From Myxococcales bacterium (GTDB taxonomy: Bacteria > Myxococcota_A > UBA9042 > GCA-2863065): a DNA stretch of 32,864 bases. How positions within the stretch are numbered: the stretch's first letter is position 1; each line of letters begins with the position of its first letter. The notes under the pieces are model-generated. The model made no database searches, was not told the origin of the DNA, and saw only the letters and a program-made list of their open reading frames with translations. This document shows positions 31,753 to 32,864 of this stretch, piece by piece. The translations under genes and the position numbers were made by a program. Location of the stretch: the NCBI GenBank assembly GCA_018780435.1, contig JADMJS010000151.1, forward strand, positions 1 to 32,864. Direction: 5' to 3'.

Positions 31753-32864
31753 ATGCAATCGAGTTCAGTAGCCGGCACCGACACAGGAAAGACTCGCTAC
31801 AACAACGAGGACTCCTTCTTCGCCGACGACACGAGCGGCCTCTACGCGGTCGCGGACGGCGTCGGTGGCGCCAACGCGGGCGAGATGGCCTCCCGCCTCT
31901 TCGTCGACGTCGTCGGCGAGTACCGCGAGGCGTTCTCGCAAGCGCTCTCCTCTCGCGGCGACGACGCGACCGTGCGCCGCGAGCTGCTCGCGCTCATGGA
32001 TCAGCTCTTCCAGCGGGCCACCGACCGCATCTACCAGCTCTCGCAGAAGAACCCCGACTACCGCGGCATGGCGACGACCGGCATCGTCCTCGCCGTCGGT
32101 CCGCGGGGCGCGGTCCTCGGCCACGTCGGCGACAGCCGCGCGTACCTGTTGCGCGGTGACGAGGCCCAGCGCCTCACCGTCGACCACACGCTCGCGCAGG
32201 AAATGGTCAGCCAAGGCCTGCTCCAGCCGCAAGAGGTCGAGAACTTCGCCCACAAGAACGTGCTCGCCCGCGCGGTCGGTCAGCTCCCGAGCGTCCGCGT
32301 CGACACCGCGTGGCTCGACATCGCCGAAGGCGATCGCGTCCTCCTCTGCTCCGACGGCCTCTACCGCTACTTCACCGACGTCGAGCTCGCCGGCGTCGTG
32401 TCCGAAGGGGTCTCGGCCGCCATCGACGCCGCCAACGCCGCAGGCGGCCTCGACAACGTCACGGCCGTGATCGTCTCGGCCGAGTCCGGCAGCGCGTCAC
32501 GCCGCCGCGACGTCGGGCTGCACACGCAGTCCAAGGTCATGGCCATCCAAAACCTGTTCCTGTTCAAGTACTTGAACTACCAGGAGATGGTCTCGGTCCT
32601 GAAGGTCGTCTACGAGCGCCACTTCGCGCCCGGCGAGGTCATCTGCCGCGAAGGCGACCGCGGCGACGCGATGTTCATCGTCTTCGGCGGCGCGGTCGAC
32701 GTCTCGCGCGGCGCCGTCCACCTCACGACCGTCGGTCCCGGCGGCCACTTCGGCGAGGTCGCCTTCATGGACGGCCAGCCGCGCTCCGCGACCGCCATCG
32801 CACGCGAGCCCACGACGGTCCTCGTCATCGACCGCAACGACTTCCACGCGCTCACCCGCACCGA
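31753..32864 (+). CDS. PP2C-type Ser/Thr phosphatase fused to a cNMP-binding domain (3' end missing)
   Basis: The frame runs off the right edge without a stop, giving 370 residues here. Residues 1-240 form a PP2C phosphatase: G-x2-R-x2-NED (R15-D20), the metal-binding ADGVGG (D35), MATTGIVLAV, GHVGDSRAYLLR, LLCSDGLYRYF and GGLDNVTAVIV. After a linker there is a cyclic-nucleotide-binding domain from about residue 275 (FAPGEVICREGDRGDAMFIVFGGAVDV) with the phosphate cassette FGEVAFMDGQPRSATAIA, including the Glu and Arg that contact cNMP. The phosphatase is probably allosterically controlled by cAMP or cGMP, an inference from the fusion. AGGA at 31744-31747 precedes ATG 31753. It has its own 96-bp upstream gap, so it is separate from the toxin-antitoxin pair. 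Confidence 0.9.
   Translation, partial: MQSSSVAGTDTGKTRYNNEDSFFADDTSGLYAVADGVGGANAGEMASRLFVDVVGEYREAFSQALSSRGDDATVRRELLALMDQLFQRATDRIYQLSQKNPDYRGMATTGIVLAVGPRGAVLGHVGDSRAYLLRGDEAQRLTVDHTLAQEMVSQGLLQPQEVENFAHKNVLARAVGQLPSVRVDTAWLDIAEGDRVLLCSDGLYRYFTDVELAGVVSEGVSAAIDAANAAGGLDNVTAVIVSAESGSASRRRDVGLHTQSKVMAIQNLFLFKYLNYQEMVSVLKVVYERHFAPGEVICREGDRGDAMFIVFGGAVDVSRGAVHLTTVGPGGHFGEVAFMDGQPRSATAIAREPTTVLVIDRNDFHALTRT

Overview
The window is GC-rich DNA with a strong G/C preference at third codon positions. Its gene content suggests a member of the Myxococcota, probably a Polyangia/Sandaracinus-like lineage. This is an inference from protein types, not a marker-gene assignment: very large repeat-rich surface lipoproteins, bacterial EGF arrays, FGE/lectin-like cysteine-rich lipoproteins, an ECF sigma factor with a FecR-type partner, and a PP2C phosphatase fused to a cyclic-nucleotide-binding domain. 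No rRNA, tRNA, IS element, integrase or CRISPR array was seen.

Layout. 1-2.1 kb: the 3' part of an AAA+ ATPase with a DUF234-type nuclease-like tail, then a minus-strand pair encoding an AbiEii-type nucleotidyltransferase and a small upstream partner. 2.4-4.2 kb: a lipoprotein with six EGF-like repeats and three copies of a beta-rich module. 4.5-5.1 kb: an AbrB/VapC toxin-antitoxin pair. 5.2-12.35 kb: a ~2,389-residue lipoprotein built mainly from Ig-like repeats. 12.3-15.15 kb: three tandem paralogous coiled-coil/lectin-like lipoprotein genes with an exact 963-bp start-to-start period, each preceded by the same promoter-like element. 15.15-16.3 kb: a minus-strand DUF4143 ATPase. 16.5-18.1 kb: a parallel beta-helix surface protein with an internal 36-bp tandem repeat.

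18.2-20.7 kb (minus strand): alpha/beta hydrolase, the decayed 3' end of a probable TonB-dependent outer-membrane receptor, a monohaem cytochrome c lipoprotein and a small hypothetical gene. 21.1-24.3 kb: a hypothetical protein that seems truncated by an in-frame TGA, then a LolA-like lipoprotein-sorting protein coupled to a DUF1302-like outer-membrane protein. 24.5-28.8 kb: a compact co-directional cluster of a PhnD-like periplasmic binding protein, an unrecognised 294-residue protein and two different BrxD/DUF2791-like P-loop ATPases. The first three junctions are coupled or nearly so, and none of the usual BREX partners is present. This cluster is the best candidate for an undescribed system.

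28.8-30.9 kb (minus strand): a FecR-domain membrane protein and its ECF sigma factor, overlapping by 4 bp, with a candidate autoregulatory ECF promoter. 31.0-31.7 kb: a PIN toxin/ribbon-helix-helix antitoxin pair in toxin-first order with a strong, probably leaderless promoter. 31.75 kb to the end: a PP2C phosphatase with a cNMP-binding domain, cut by the window edge.

The window therefore mixes cell-surface and envelope genes with several small toxin-antitoxin or defence-like modules.
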